A stretch of DNA of 64,000 bases from Phragmites australis (Eukaryota > Streptophyta > Magnoliopsida > Poales > Poaceae): NCBI RefSeq assembly GCF_958298935.1, contig NC_084921.1, positions 43,743,001-43,807,000 on the forward strand. Direction: 5' to 3'. The notes under the pieces are model-generated. The model saw only the letters and a list, made by a program, of their open reading frames with translations. It was not told where the DNA came from and did no database searches. Positions 46,329 to 58,740 of the stretch are shown here, in pieces (the first letter of the stretch is position 1; every line of letters begins with the position of its first letter). A program made the position numbers and the translations under genes.

Positions 46329-48085
46329 TCTCTATTATAATAATAGCTCTATGTCTTATTCGTCTTGATTAATCTTCATAAAAGATAATTAAGACGGGTG
46401 TGTCTAGATTTAATATTAAGGATCTCGACGAGTTCTCTCATATTTTACATCCTTATCGGATGAATTTAATCATAACTTTAATCCGTTGTAGATCTGAATA
46501 GGTTATTTCTACTTCTATCGACTATGCTTGTTTCGTATTACTTGTTCGGCTTTTAGCTTATCTCCCTCTCTAGATGTACCATTTCTCTCTTTATATAGTC
46601 GGGTCATGGAGACATACCCTGCTCTGAATCTTTGAGTGTAACCTTCCTAAATTGTATTACTTCCGAATATCTTAATAATTTTTTTCTAATCTAGAGATGT
46701 TTTTTTTGGAGAACACGATTGACTATTTAGAATATCGGTACATATCTTATTTAACTCATGACGATTACAAAACCTACCGTATCGAACTAAAAACATGTGT
46801 ATGATGAATATCCGCATTTAAAATATATTGTATTTCTGATAATTTTTTAATTCTTAATTATCAAATCCTCATCAATTGGCTCTGACCCGTGGCATCCTCA
46901 AGGTTGCATGAAGCCTACAATCAGCATTTGATTTAGATTTGACTTATGTTTCGCTGTAAGCTGCAAAACTCTTGTTGCGAGTTTAGGTGAGTTTGTACAC
47001 ATATAATGGTTGCGCCATTGAAAATCATTTTTTTGTGATAGATTGAAAAAGTAGGTGAGTCAGAGTGCCAATTTTACGCGTGTAAATCTCAGGTAGAGAA
47101 GTTGAACACTCCATACCAACTTTTCTTGCTTCTCCTTTGGGTTAAGAAACGACGCACTTTCTAAACTATAAAGTGCTACTCGTATGAGCAAATAAGTGAG
47201 TTACAGATGAAAATTAGTTCCAGGAGAACAACATTATTTCTATAATCTCGACTAGAATAGCAGTTGTTAAAGCTGTATTTTCATACTATTTTTGTACTTC
47301 TTGGCTTCTCGCTATTCCAAGCGAAATTTGGTAGTCCAATTTATCACCGTTTGTGGCGCAGGTGACGTCACCTCATTTCAGTTTTTTTTTTAAATTTTTT
47401 TATAGGGCCTCATTCCGGATTTGATCTGACTGCAACAAAGTTTCATCAGCAAATACTGAACCCCACCCCAAAACGCGCTCCCCAAGCATCAAAGGAAACG
47501 CACGCTTAACTAACCCAAATGATCCCACGAAGAAAGCAAATTTTATAAAACTCAACATTTGAAAAGACTCACTCTAATCGCGTGACACATATCTCTTACT
47601 TTCTCTTTTTCACACGCGTCAGTCGTTCTATCACAGGAGAGACGGCATCGAAGGCTTTCGTCGGAGTATTTCACTGAAAGTACTACTCTGTTTACTTACA
47701 TTTAACAAAGACTCTTCCAATTGGGTCGCTCCGGGTTTTGCTGCGAGCGATCATGCAAAAGGCTGCCGAAACAGTGCAGGAAAGGCGAATCCGAAAAGTA
47801 CTTTAGGGAAAGCCTTGTTCTGGAAAAAAGGGAGCTTCAGTGAAAGTCACAACTAATGGCAACTTCAAAAGGCCACGCCATATCACTTTTCGCTCGGAAA
47901 GTGGGCGAAGCATAGATTCTCTACGACGGGCAGCGCACACGCTGGTGCTGGCTCGCTCGTTCGGTAAACCGTAGCTACACGCCTGCAGCTTTTGATCACG
48001 GAGCTTTTCTGGCCAACATTCATTTCAGTCCTCGGAGATATCGGTCTTACCCAACCGATACCGATCATATTTCACTGAACAATCG
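46329..48085. other. AT-rich intergenic DNA
   Basis: No gene, RNA or bounded repeat recognised. Open frames are short and motif-free. Confidence 0.5.
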
Positions 48086-48089
48086 TGTC

Positions 48090-50743
48090 ACTGAAGCTTG
48101 GTAGAAGCAATCTGAACAAAATTCTTCAAAGAAACTGATGATTCTGGTAGTGGTATAGGAGTTGTACTTATGCAGGCTGGTAATCCTATAGCCAATCATT
48201 AGGACCAAAAGCTTCAGCTCAGTCCACATATCACAAAGAGGCCTTTGCTATTATTGAAGCATTAAAAAAAATAGAGACACTATTTCATAGGCAATGATCT
48301 TATAATAAAAACTTATCACTAAAGCCTCCAGTACATGATGGATCAGAGGCTAGCTGAGAGAGTTCAACTAGAATTCAACTACAAAATTGAGTAAAACAGG
48401 GCAAGGAAAGTGCGGTAGCTGATGCCCTCTCTGGAGGAGATAATTCTTGTACTTGGATAGGTGACATTGAACACGAATCTATTCAAGACACAAACTGTCA
48501 AGAACTCTTAAGCAAACCTGCACTTCATGAGCCTGTCCTTGGATTTTCTCTTCATACTGGCATACTCAGATATCATTGAAGGATCTATATTGGAACTCAC
48601 AGTATATTGAGATAGCAAATTCTTCACTCTCCACTCCTCAGCCATTGGAGGCCATTCTGGCATGAGGGCTACTTATCAAAGAGTGAAAATGTTGTTTTAT
48701 TGGCCTAACCCCAAGAAACATGTTGGAATATTTGTAGCTGAATGCCCAGTTTGTCAAAGAGTAAAAAATGAACACCGCCTCTCTCCAGGTATGTTTGACC
48801 CTCTTCATATACCAGGCATGGCATGGTCTTTCACCTCCATGGATTTTAAAAGAAGACCTTTGTCGCACCCCAATCTCGAGCTCCCTTATGTTTCGTATAT
48901 CAGTCCCTCTATCAGTAGCTAATACACATATATTACAACAGAATATCAGTATAATCATACTTTGATTAATATTACATCATAAAAGTCTATCATTACAAAG
49001 GTCTTAATCCATATAATTCATTACATCCATGATCAAGTGACCAAACAAAAGACAACGGAAACTAAATTAACAGCCCAATGCCACATACAACTTGGGTCGC
49101 AGCCTCATGCTACTACTCATCATCTCCGTCTTTAGCAACATTGAACTCAGGCTCCTCATCTGATCAACAAGCAAAAGTGAGTACGGAAGGTACTCAACAA
49201 GCCCTAATACTACTTAGGAAGTTGATAGATGCTTATGGGATTAACAAGAATTAAGGCTATAAGGCATAGCTTTGAGCATAAAACAGATTTTAATACAGTT
49301 GATTAAGTGTAATATCTAGTTAAAATATGTAACTATCAACCCGGGCTTTTAAGTCGTATTAAAGGGGTTTCGTGCCCTGGGAGAAGCTATTCCATTATCC
49401 ATAGTTCCTATTTTTTGTATTGGTGGACACACATTATCGACCAAACACAAGTCACAGTCGCCATTCACCAAATCACGGGCTCACAATCCACACACTCACC
49501 TATCAAGGATTACTCATACTCCAAGTCTAACCAAGGAGTGGCAAAACTTTGCATGTTCATGACCGCGAACACGGCTATTTGAATAGATTAACACTTCACA
49601 AAGGTGTATAGCTTTACCCACATGATATGATCAGCCTCCAACCATTGAAAGTGGTGGAGCAGACATAAAGTCTCAACACCTAGCCTTCTTCTTTAGATTT
49701 CCACCTACGGAATGCCCCAGGGGCTCATGACTTTCATTTCATCACATAGAAGTCTCCAGCCAGACCTCAAGCACCACATATGTCGCTTGAGTCTTCTCCT
49801 GGTCCTCTGTTGTTCTCTGCCCTCTAGGTTATTATCCATTTAAGTCGAAAAGATGAGATCCAAACCCTTTACAATAATCAGGGATATGTGGTTGCACTAA
49901 GGTGGCTCAACATGACGGCACGATGATTTGATCCTTACATGGACGGGGCAAGCACATCTTCAATAGCAACAAATGCCACAAAGATAGACTTACCTCTAGG
50001 CACCCTCCCTCGAAGACTACTTTACTCACCCCCGACAAAACATGTTTTCATAGTTTTCACCACACCATCCCATCTTTCCCATACACACACCAACATGCAC
50101 CACACTTCATTCCACTCATTTGCAATGAAAGATAACATTTATTGATCGTGTAAAATAAGCTATAATATCCAAGCTCAAAGAAAATTTAGCTTAGCCTCAA
50201 GCAAGAATAAAAAAATATGCTGATCAAAAGATATCTGAAAGGTCATTTGTTGAGGGAGATATAGTTTACCTCAACTTTCAAGCTTACAAACAAGCAACTT
50301 TTGGCGCCAGACACAATCTCAAGCTGAAAACAAAATACCATGGGTCATCCCTCATTCAGAAAATTGGCAAAGTGGCTTACAAGTTACCATTACCACCTAC
50401 AACTCACATACATCCAGTTTTCTATGTTAGTCAGCTCAAGAAGCACATTTGTCCAAAAGAATTTCCATGTTTTGATCTACCATTAGTGAGATCCAATGGA
50501 TATATTAAATTAGCACCTCTATTTGTCCTAGAGACAAGAGCAGTTCCTCAGGGTGACACTGTGGTCACTCAATGGTTAATTCATTGGGTTAATCTCTCTG
50601 CAGAAGAAGCCACCTAGGTAGATAAGACATTCATCCAATCAACGTTTTCATCATTTTACTATCTACACTGAAGTCCCGGTTTCTAGAAAATTACCCTTGA
50701 AGACAAGGGAAATTCTTAGGGGGGAGAGGGGGGGGGGGAATTG
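48090..50743 (+). pseudogene. Ty3/Gypsy pol remnant (RNase H, integrase, C-terminal region)
   Basis: Broken frames follow Gypsy order. An RNase H start (DDSGSGIGVVLMQAGNPIA) is read near 48135-48200. The integrase zinc-finger/core start (MRATYQRVKMLFYWP..CPVCQRVKNEH, MAWSFTSMDF) is at 48662-48860. After a nested insertion, the C-terminal integrase part (ERSFVEGDIVYLNFQAYKQ, VAYKLPLPP, HPVFYVSQLKKH) and a chromodomain-like end (WLIHWVNLSAEEAT) are at 50200-50620. A purine-rich tract at 50701-50740 precedes TGTCAAGCCC, the probable 3' LTR start. Reverse transcriptase, protease and gag are missing, and stops interrupt the rest. Dead element. Confidence 0.8.
48861..50150. mobile_element. Unclassified insertion nested in the Gypsy remnant
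   Basis: Separates the integrase core start from its C-terminal part. It begins TGTCGCACCCC and ends loosely before 50150. Its first roughly 470 bp resemble the sequence at 63393-64000, sharing TATCAGTCCCT, GTAGCTAATA and GTGAGTACGGAAG-like words in the same order. No coding capacity is visible. Confidence 0.6.
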
Positions 50744-51340
50744 TCAAGCCCTGAACCTGACGAACTTGAAGAACTGAAGAAACGAGTCATCTATTGGTGC
50801 TGGAGGAGAAATAGGAGTTATTAAGATCAGGCAGTTTTGGACACTACGTACCTCTTCGTTGGTGATCAACGGCTGGCGATGGAGTCGATATTACTGATTG
50901 GCGATTAACCTTCGAGAATTAAGAGCAAACCACTTGGACTACAAGCATTTACTGACTAGATGTAGCATTCTGAACTATTTTATATGGGCACAATATGAAT
51001 TTTGCATCCTAATTAATCACTCATTGTTATATGAGATTATATCTAAAACAACAGGAAATATATAACTGGAGGGAGTAATATTGTTGCCCATTTGACATTA
51101 TTGTGATATAATTGATCTTAAGCTCTGATCATGCTTTGGCACCATAATCGTGAATTATGTAAACCCTATTTAGTTGCACTATGCTTGGAGAGGGAGTAAG
51201 GAAAGAGAACCCTAGTTCTAGAGTAGCAGTAGCTATTCAGTTCTCTGAGCTTCAACTAACTAGCGAACAATATATTTGAAATTGCTCCCAAATTTATCCA
51301 TTTTGTCTATTGTTCTTGCTGATTTTGTTGGATCCACTTC
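50744..51340 (+). repeat. Probable 3' LTR of the Gypsy remnant
   Basis: Starts TGTCAAGCCCTG right after the purine tract. The right end is not certain; I place it loosely. No 5' LTR partner is in the window, so the element is 5'-truncated. Confidence 0.45.
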
Positions 51341-53441
51341 GGATTCTGAAAATTTTCCCCAGATTTTGATATAGTAATCATGCTAGACAAAGCTGGGGAT
51401 GGGCTTGCTCCGAGTTGACGTGCTGTTCACTGTTGGGCGTCAACTTAAACAAACCTCTTCTGATTAGAATAAAGCAAAAGAGTAAGCACGGTAGTGCTAA
51501 CCCCGTCCCCCTTCCCCCTTTTCTTCCCTTTTTTAAGGTTTCCTCGATCCCACTTCCACCACATACTGCTATGTGTCATTATTTATATTGTGCTCTCCTT
51601 AGTAAGGACGCTCCAACAATAAATAAGAAATTGTAGACATTAAAAGTATTGTTAAAAATTAAAATATATTTTTTGGTATCTACTTAAAGGGTGCTCTTAA
51701 CCAAATACAATCTAGATAAAAGACATTGGTAATATAATTGAAAGTGTTACTTTTGTCACCAAGATGAGACAATTAAGCATATTTTTTTTACTATTGTTTC
51801 GTTAGATCTATATGGTTTATCATACAATGGCTTAGAATCTTTACCAACCGTGTAATGTTCCAAATTATTTGGAAATTGCCTTCGTGATCTTAGTAAACAA
51901 TGGAAAGCCACAATTATAGTGTCAGTGACAACCTTTTGTTGGTCGTTATATCTATATAGAAATGATATTGTTTTTAATATGAAGAAAAATATTTCTTCTT
52001 TGCAGGTTGTCTATATATGTATGTATTGGATCCATACGTGGTCTATCCTGTAGCAGCATGGGCACCATGCGACAGCGATAATTACGTGCACACACTTGGA
52101 GCAGGTAGTCAAAGAGATTTTTACCCGATTGGAATACCAATCTAGATTACGGAACGAAGCTTCTCCACAATAAACCAACATTGGAGTGTTTCATTACTAC
52201 ATTTGTTTGTGTTTCCCTCTGATTTTTTTCAGTTTAGTTATATATATCTTAATTATGCAGAGACTGAAAGTATACTTTTATACGTTCAATGAGAGTTAAT
52301 AAAGCATCATCTATAAAAAAAATACAAACTTCGCCAACGGATACAGTGTCCAACATTATTGAAAATCCGTACAGTCCACGCATATTTGTCTCGACCTTAT
52401 TATGTCATTTGGTGAGACAACGAGGGCTTTTACAAATATCAACTGTTATATAAGAATTAACCCGAATATATAGAGTACCATTTCCGCGAAGTTGTACAAA
52501 GAATCATTTGTCCGGCTTTGCTTTCTTCCAAACTAAAATGTAAGGATCCCGTTTGGTTTTGGCCACAACGTTGGGTTTAAAGTGTCAACGTGAATGTGAC
52601 TTGTTTACTAGGAATGAAACGAAAAGGTAAAACTTGGAATTTCGGATATTATTTTCGAACTTTTCTGACCGCAGATGCTGAAAACGATATTTCGAAAAAA
52701 AATAAAAACGATAAAACTATACGAAAATAATTTAGGTTTCCAACCGTAATTCTTGAATTTCGCCCACGACCCAACAGTCCAGTCAACAGGCGAACAGCCT
52801 AATCCCGTGTAAGACCTGTCTGATCCGTCGTGGCTTCAGGCTTCATGTTAATCGGCCGTCGCCCTACACAACCTCACACTATCAAATATGCATGCTAGCT
52901 AGCTTACTCTGCCGGGTCTAATGTCTATTAAACACAGCAGATCATGGTCAGGCACTCATGCATGTTGATCAACATATCAATAAGTCCTGCCATGCATGAA
53001 CCTTCGATAACACCGATCCTGGAGCCCATCAGTACCAGAATATTAGTTTGCCTTTAGGAGAAGTAAACTATCAAGACACTGAAAGCACAAAGCATATCAT
53101 CAGCAAACTCACACCGAAAGTTCCCTTGTGATGCCATCGAACAACAACTGGTTTGTTCCCACGATAAAGTTCATGAATTTTACAGCCCACAATTCTTCTG
53201 CATAAGTACATATCTAATGGCCACATCTACTATCTCAATAAACTGCTCCAAAATGAAATAGAACAGTTAGTAACCCACATTCCTAAAGACAGAAAGAAAT
53301 AGTTCTCTCCGCACAATTATACGGCAAGCCGACGGGAGCTAAGCTCACGACAACATCAATTCATTCATATGAGGTAACTGGAATGGAAGTGAAAGCGCAC
53401 AAATACTATTGGATTTCATGCTGACACAAAGCACACAGAGA
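51341..53441. other. Intergenic DNA, no gene recognised
   Basis: AT-rich with scattered short frames. 53040-53440 may be the 3' flank of the small minus-strand ORF that follows. Confidence 0.4.
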
Positions 53442-53726
53442 TTACTGCATTGCTGCCTTGGCCAAATGACGCTTGCATTCAGTAATAGGACAGTATGACG
53501 CATTTGGATAGTAGTCACAATCTAATGAAGCCGCATTTCCTTGAGTAGAGCTCACCTCTTTCTCGAGCTGGGCATGGTGATCCGAGCCGGTCTTCATCAC
53601 CTCCGTCTCTCTGGCCTGCTGTGTTCGAGCACGAACTCCATCTACTTGTCGCACCACTCCTGCCGCAAGAAGAACAGTGGCTGACCGAGTCCCAGATGGA
53701 CGGCTCACGGCTGGCCGGGGCGACAA
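53442..53726 (-). CDS. Small candidate ORF, unrecognised
   Basis: A 94-aa frame within a GC-rich island (53550-53850) that then runs into AT-richer DNA, as in grass first exons. The N-terminal half reads TRSATVLLAAGVV (a hydrophobic stretch), then a polar helical region with DHHAQLEKEVSS. A GTGAGC donor-like site follows EKE (near 53552), so the true protein may be spliced and differ beyond that point. No family recognised. An upstream in-frame start cannot be excluded. It could also be non-coding. Confidence 0.3.
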   Translation of the reverse strand: MSPRPAVSRPSGTRSATVLLAAGVVRQVDGVRARTQQARETEVMKTGSDHHAQLEKEVSSTQGNAASLDCDYYPNASYCPITECKRHLAKAAMQ

Positions 53727-53899
53727 TGCGATGCGTCAGGAAGCGGAGGGCCGGAGGAGGAAGGTGGTAGATCTGGGAGTGGGAGGCGGGATTTGGGAGG
53801 AGGGATGTAGCTGCGGGCTGCCATTGGCCTCGCGGAGGGAGGCACTCTGGCGACGGCGGTATGTATGTGTTTTTTTATTTAAATTATCGATTTCTGATT

Positions 53900-54690
53900 G
53901 GTATTAACATATTTATGTCTCTTCCGTTCCGATAACAAATTTTTATTTTCTCGTATTATCGACTTTGTATTCATTTTCAATATTATTATTATTATTGACT
54001 TCGCTTTCGAATGAAAATATAAAACTAAAAGTAGTTTTAGCTTTTTCCAATCGTTTTTAACTGTTTTCACTCATAATTATATAGGAAGAAACAGATCTCC
54101 TAAGAAATGCAAAGCCACCTACCTCCCCGCAAAAAGAGAACAAAGGCACCTCCCGCACTTTCCAATCCATTGATTACTTTTGGGACATAAAACAATCCAA
54201 AACAAGAATCTGTCCCCTTCTTTATGGTGGAAAGAGATAAACTTTTGGCGTGCATTTGTACCTTTAGCCCTATAAAAATAATATAGTAGCTTTTGATGAG
54301 GACAAAAGAATTGCTTAGGTTGGAAAAACCATGTCTTTTCTTGTTAATCCGAAAGCGATGCTTTAGGATTTTGCACTTTAATTAAAAAATAAACTAAGGG
54401 GGAACAAACACAACACTTTCGCCTTTCATATTTTTTCGCCCTTGGACATATTCTTGATGAATCAAAACATAGATGACATAATATTTGTGTACGGCAAGGG
54501 CAGGCATAGTGAAAAAATTTAATTTGAAAAGAAAGGATTTGCAGAGTCATATTGTAATAGTTTCGCCGGTAACAGATATATGTCGTTTTGGGTAGACCAG
54601 TATTATTCATTTGGTATAAAACCCAGTAAAAATTACGATATTGCGAAAGTAATATTTTTCAAGATAAATCTATACATAATTTTCCTAGCC
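53900..54690. other. AT-rich intergenic DNA
   Basis: No gene or bounded element seen. Confidence 0.5.
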
Positions 54691-54691
54691 C

Positions 54692-55650
54692 AAATAAAAA
54701 TAAGAGTAAATTTTGCAAAACTATAAGTACTTTGACAAAATTATCACAAAACTACAGATTTAAATAATAGTTTCATAAAACTATAGATTTAGTGCCAATT
54801 TTATCGCAAAACTACAGATATTTTGGTAAAATTATCACAAAACTGTAGATTTAACACCGATTATATCGCAAAACTACAAATTCTATATGAGTTGTTCTCA
54901 GCCCCGTTACCATGACGACATGGCCCTGCTTACAGTTTCACAGCAATTGCCAGCTCATGAAATAGATCGTCTGAGAGTTCATGTGATTGCAAGCGAGGCC
55001 CATTTGCCAGGGTAACAGGTCTGCGATAGAATCTACAGTTTTACGATAAATTTGGCACTAAATTTATAGTTTTGTGAAATAGTTGCTTAAATATGTAATT
55101 TTACGATTTACGATAATTTTACTAAAGTATCTGTAGTTTTATGAGTTCTCGGACGGTTCGTTTCATGAGCAGGCAGCTGCTGTGAGACTATAAGTGGGAC
55201 CTAGTCATCATGGTAATGGGGCCAGGGTTCACAAATTCGATAGACCCCCAAAACCGCTTGGGGTCGGTAACCGCATAGTGATTTGGTAAAAATTGGTCGA
55301 ATTTTGTTAAAATTTTCAATTTTTTAAATTTTGAATTTGAGTTTGATCGGCAACCGCTCGGTTTTTAAATACGGTACGGACGGAATTGGTCGATAACCAT
55401 CGCATTTTTAACCCTAAACGGGGCTGAAAACAACTCCTCTAGAATCCATAGTTTTGCGATAAATCAATGCTAAATCTGTAGTTTTATAAAATTATTGTTT
55501 AAATTTATAGTTTTACGATAATTTTACCAAAATATCTGTAGTTTTACAATAAAATTAGCACTAAATCTGTAGTTTTGTGAAACTATTACTTAAATATGTA
55601 GTTTTATAATAATTTTATTAAAGTATATATAGTTTTACAAAATTTACTCT
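54692..55650. repeat. Large inverted repeat of ACTACAGATTTA-type units
   Basis: The left arm (about 54692-54985) holds several copies of AAAACTACAGATTTA-like units, then ATGAGTTGTTCTCAGCCCCG, ACCATGACGACATGG and GCTCATGAAATAG. The right arm (about 55146-55650) repeats the same blocks inverted and in mirrored order. The spacer, about 55026-55145, carries another inverted run of the same units. The right arm is interrupted by a hAT-like MITE. This looks like a foldback transposon or an inverted duplication. Confidence 0.7.
55223..55416. mobile_element. hAT-like MITE, GGTAACCG family copy 2
   Basis: 194 bp with ends CAGGGTTCACAAATTCG and, inverted, TAGGGTTAAAAATGCG. It is flanked by AATGGGGC (55215-55222) and AACGGGGC (55417-55424), an 8-bp duplication differing at one base. 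The uninterrupted left arm of the surrounding inverted repeat reads AACGGGGC at the matching place, which confirms the empty site. Confidence 0.82.
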
Positions 55651-56985
55651 AAAAATATTTAGTAAGATTTTGGTGGTCAAAGTTTGAAAAGTTTGAGTAT
55701 ATGTATTTTCAGAACGACATGTGTTTGTATCTGAAGGAAGTATTAGTAATCCGAAGTTACATGGACGATGCTAATAAGTCGATACTTCAATCCATTCAGC
55801 ATTCCATCTTGCGATGAGGAAGCGCGGAACCAAAGTATTATGACATTGGGGCCACTCTTCTAAACGTAATACTATGTTGTCTATTAAAACGTTGGATTCA
55901 CTATTTTTAAAGATGAATTGTAGTGGAATTAGCAAAAGTGTAGCTCCACCCCTTGGCCGATGGGTGCGCTTGAATCCTGTCTGGAATAGAGGAATTGGTA
56001 GAAATTTAGCGAAATTGTTGGACCATACAAAAACAACCCTTTACCGCTAAATCCAAAGTCCTAGATCGACGTTGATTGTACTTGTACCGTTGAAGTCAAA
56101 CTGTGTTAGAGCATTGAACATTATCCGTAGGTAGGCCACTCTGTGGTCATTCTGGTAAGTCAATAGTACTCCTCCGTACACCAGCAAGAAGAGCTGTTCT
56201 CCTCCCTCCCTATCTCTCAAAAAGAGAGAAAAAAAAACAAGAAAATAGTTTGCCTGTTTCCGGGCTCGAGAACTACCCTACTCCAAAGTCCAAACAGAGA
56301 ACTCAACCCGACCTCTCGTGCGCGCGCTGAACTCGATGGAATCCATGGGTGCGCGTGCGCCTTCTCTCTTTCACCTTGGTGGGAGGGCAGAGTGGCTACG
56401 TACAACACGGGCACGCCATTGCGTTGAAGACTCACTGCATGATGCCGTGATGCGGGCAAGATAACGTGGGTGCGTCACCGCCAATAAATGGAGATCTCCA
56501 CCGCCGGGTACGGCGTCGGGGCGGCGCCTGGGCTGGTCCCCCTCTGCCCGTCCGGCTGGCTCTTTTTGCCGTGCGCGTCAGTGTCAGCCGCTCAGTCCTC
56601 AGACTCGCAGAACGGAGATGAATGAGTGAATGCGGAGGAAGGGGAGCACGTAGTCAACATCTAGGACTGCCGCCAGCTGCTGTGGTATGGTACTCCTCCA
56701 GTACTCCGCTCCGCTTCGCCTGATACGATCGCAGGCGGCCTCGATCTGACTCGTTGGGTCGGCCGCGTGGGGCGCGGGGCGCAGAGCTAAGAATTTTTAA
56801 GTTACAGTTATGGATATATTTATTTTAAAAAAATTAAATAGAAATATATTTTGATTTATACATGATAAATGATTGACAAGTGTGTTGATTTAGTTTAATA
56901 ATCTTTGAGATTGTAAATACATGTATATATACTGTAATTATGATCATAACTAATCAAATTTGTACAGAAAATTGAGTTGGCGTAT
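55651..56985. other. Intergenic DNA with a GC-rich stretch
   Basis: 56150-56780 is GC-rich and promoter-like in composition, but no exon follows on either strand. Confidence 0.45.
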
Positions 56986-58740
56986 TTGTCTCTAAGTTTA
57001 GAAAAATTGTACACGTCGGATGATCCGACGCTTTGGAATTTATATACGCCGGATGATCCGACGTTCAAACAGAGTAAACAGCAGAGTATTTTAAGCCGAA
57101 TGTAAAAGTTGAAGCACACGCCGGATGGTCCGATGTTAGACATCGATGAACCCCGGAGTTTCTCTTGTAGAGGTTGCAAATCGTCTCTAGTGGACTTATA
57201 TGCGCCGTATGGTCCGGCGATGAAGCAATATGAGTGCCGAACTAATTTTTACATAGAAGATTCAGAAAATGTTCGGGGCTGTTCTATATGTTGGATGGTC
57301 CGGTGTGCACACCGAAAGATTGCTGGACTATTTCTTGCAGAGAAGATTCTAGACTGAGGGGTCTGCTAATTGCACACCCTGGATGGTCCGGCGCTCAAGA
57401 GGAGTATGCGTCGGATCATCTGGCGTTTATGATTTTTTTAGATGCACTTTAAACGGAGGATTTCAATTTGGACTAACTGCATGTGGAGTTATATGTTGCT
57501 GGAGATGCATATTTGCTTGTCTCATGATGTGTAGGTAATAGATGCAACTTGGTGGCTGATGACGGGATGATTAGGGCCAAGTGAGATGCTTAGTGTCGAA
57601 CGATCGAGGATTCCAGGTGGAGTCAAGGGTGATCCTAGTTGTACACATGGAGGTCAAGTAAAGTATGAGAAGATAGATGAAGACGATGTATTGACAAAGT
57701 CAAGCAAAATGGATATCAGTGCAAATGACAAGACGGCTCGAGGGATCCGAAGTGGGAGAGACTTACCAACGATCAAGATCGCAAGACGAAAGACACGTAT
57801 TGACATCAGAAGACTTGCTTAAGCTGCAAACAAGTGGCTGTGAGTCATATTTTGAGAAACGTGCAAGACAGTTTCTCGGTTTAGCCGCAAAAATCATGGG
57901 AGGATGTAGTGTACGTAGCATTATCGTGAAGCTTGCGTCAAGACGAAGGTAAGTCATGAAGGCGCCATGATCATCCGATAAACGAAGAAAAATCGGATAA
58001 AACTACCCCTAGTGGTAGGTGAGAGTGCATGTAAGTGAATGTCAATTTAAGGACATGATTTGTTATGGGTTAAGCTACCTTCTTAGGTATATAAATAGAG
58101 GAGTAGGGCTGTGTGGGAAGGGTGAGGCAACCATTAAAGAGTTGTGTGGTTGAGTTTTTGAAGAGAGAGGGTAGTGCTTTGCTTATGTGTAGGTGAGAGT
58201 TTTTGTGAGCAAAATACTTTTGGTATTCTGTTCAAAAGAGGGTTGTTTTCTACAAGAAATGAAGTTTATTTTGTCTCATCCCTTTGTAGTTTTTCTAAAT
58301 TGGCTTCATTGCTTCATTACGAGTTTTTCCTTCTTGGATGAGATTTTCGTTTTGATTTTTGGACTAAAATTTTTCTTCTGTATGAAATTGTACTTCTTAG
58401 TGCTAGAGGTATAAAATTCATATACCAATATATTCAAGTGGGTCTTGAATTCTATTGCCTCTAGTTTATCAACTTGGAGAAATTCTTCCTCCAATGATCT
58501 TCTTTGGCTCAAAGCGCTTCTCTCATGTAGTTGAAATCTTTTTATGGCGATGACTAGTGGATTAAGTTTTATTAGAACATAAAGTTCACATATAACCATG
58601 AGAGCCATAATTTGTTTTTGCATGGCAACTTGTTTCTCTCTAGATTTAGCTTTCGCTTGAATTTTTGAAGTGCGTTGGGTGAAACATAGGAGAAGGCTAT
58701 CCGATTCGAAAGAATTTGGTAAGGTACCTATTCACCCCCA
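56986..58740 (+). repeat. LTR-like repeat with CCGGAT motif array, locus 2
   Basis: At 57012-57430 about seven variants of CGCCGGATGATCCGACG occur at irregular 50-90 bp spacing. Downstream at 58088-58099 lies TATATAAATAG, a good TATA box. The segment stops near 58740 at CCTATTCACCCCC. That phrase is the inverse of the start of the nested insertion at 59731 (GGGGGTAAATAGG), so both may belong to one family. It precedes the Copia remnant and may be its LTR or an independent element. Confidence 0.5.

Noticed and set aside
48638..48958. Minus-strand 106-codon frame
   Set aside because: Antisense to the Gypsy integrase remnant.
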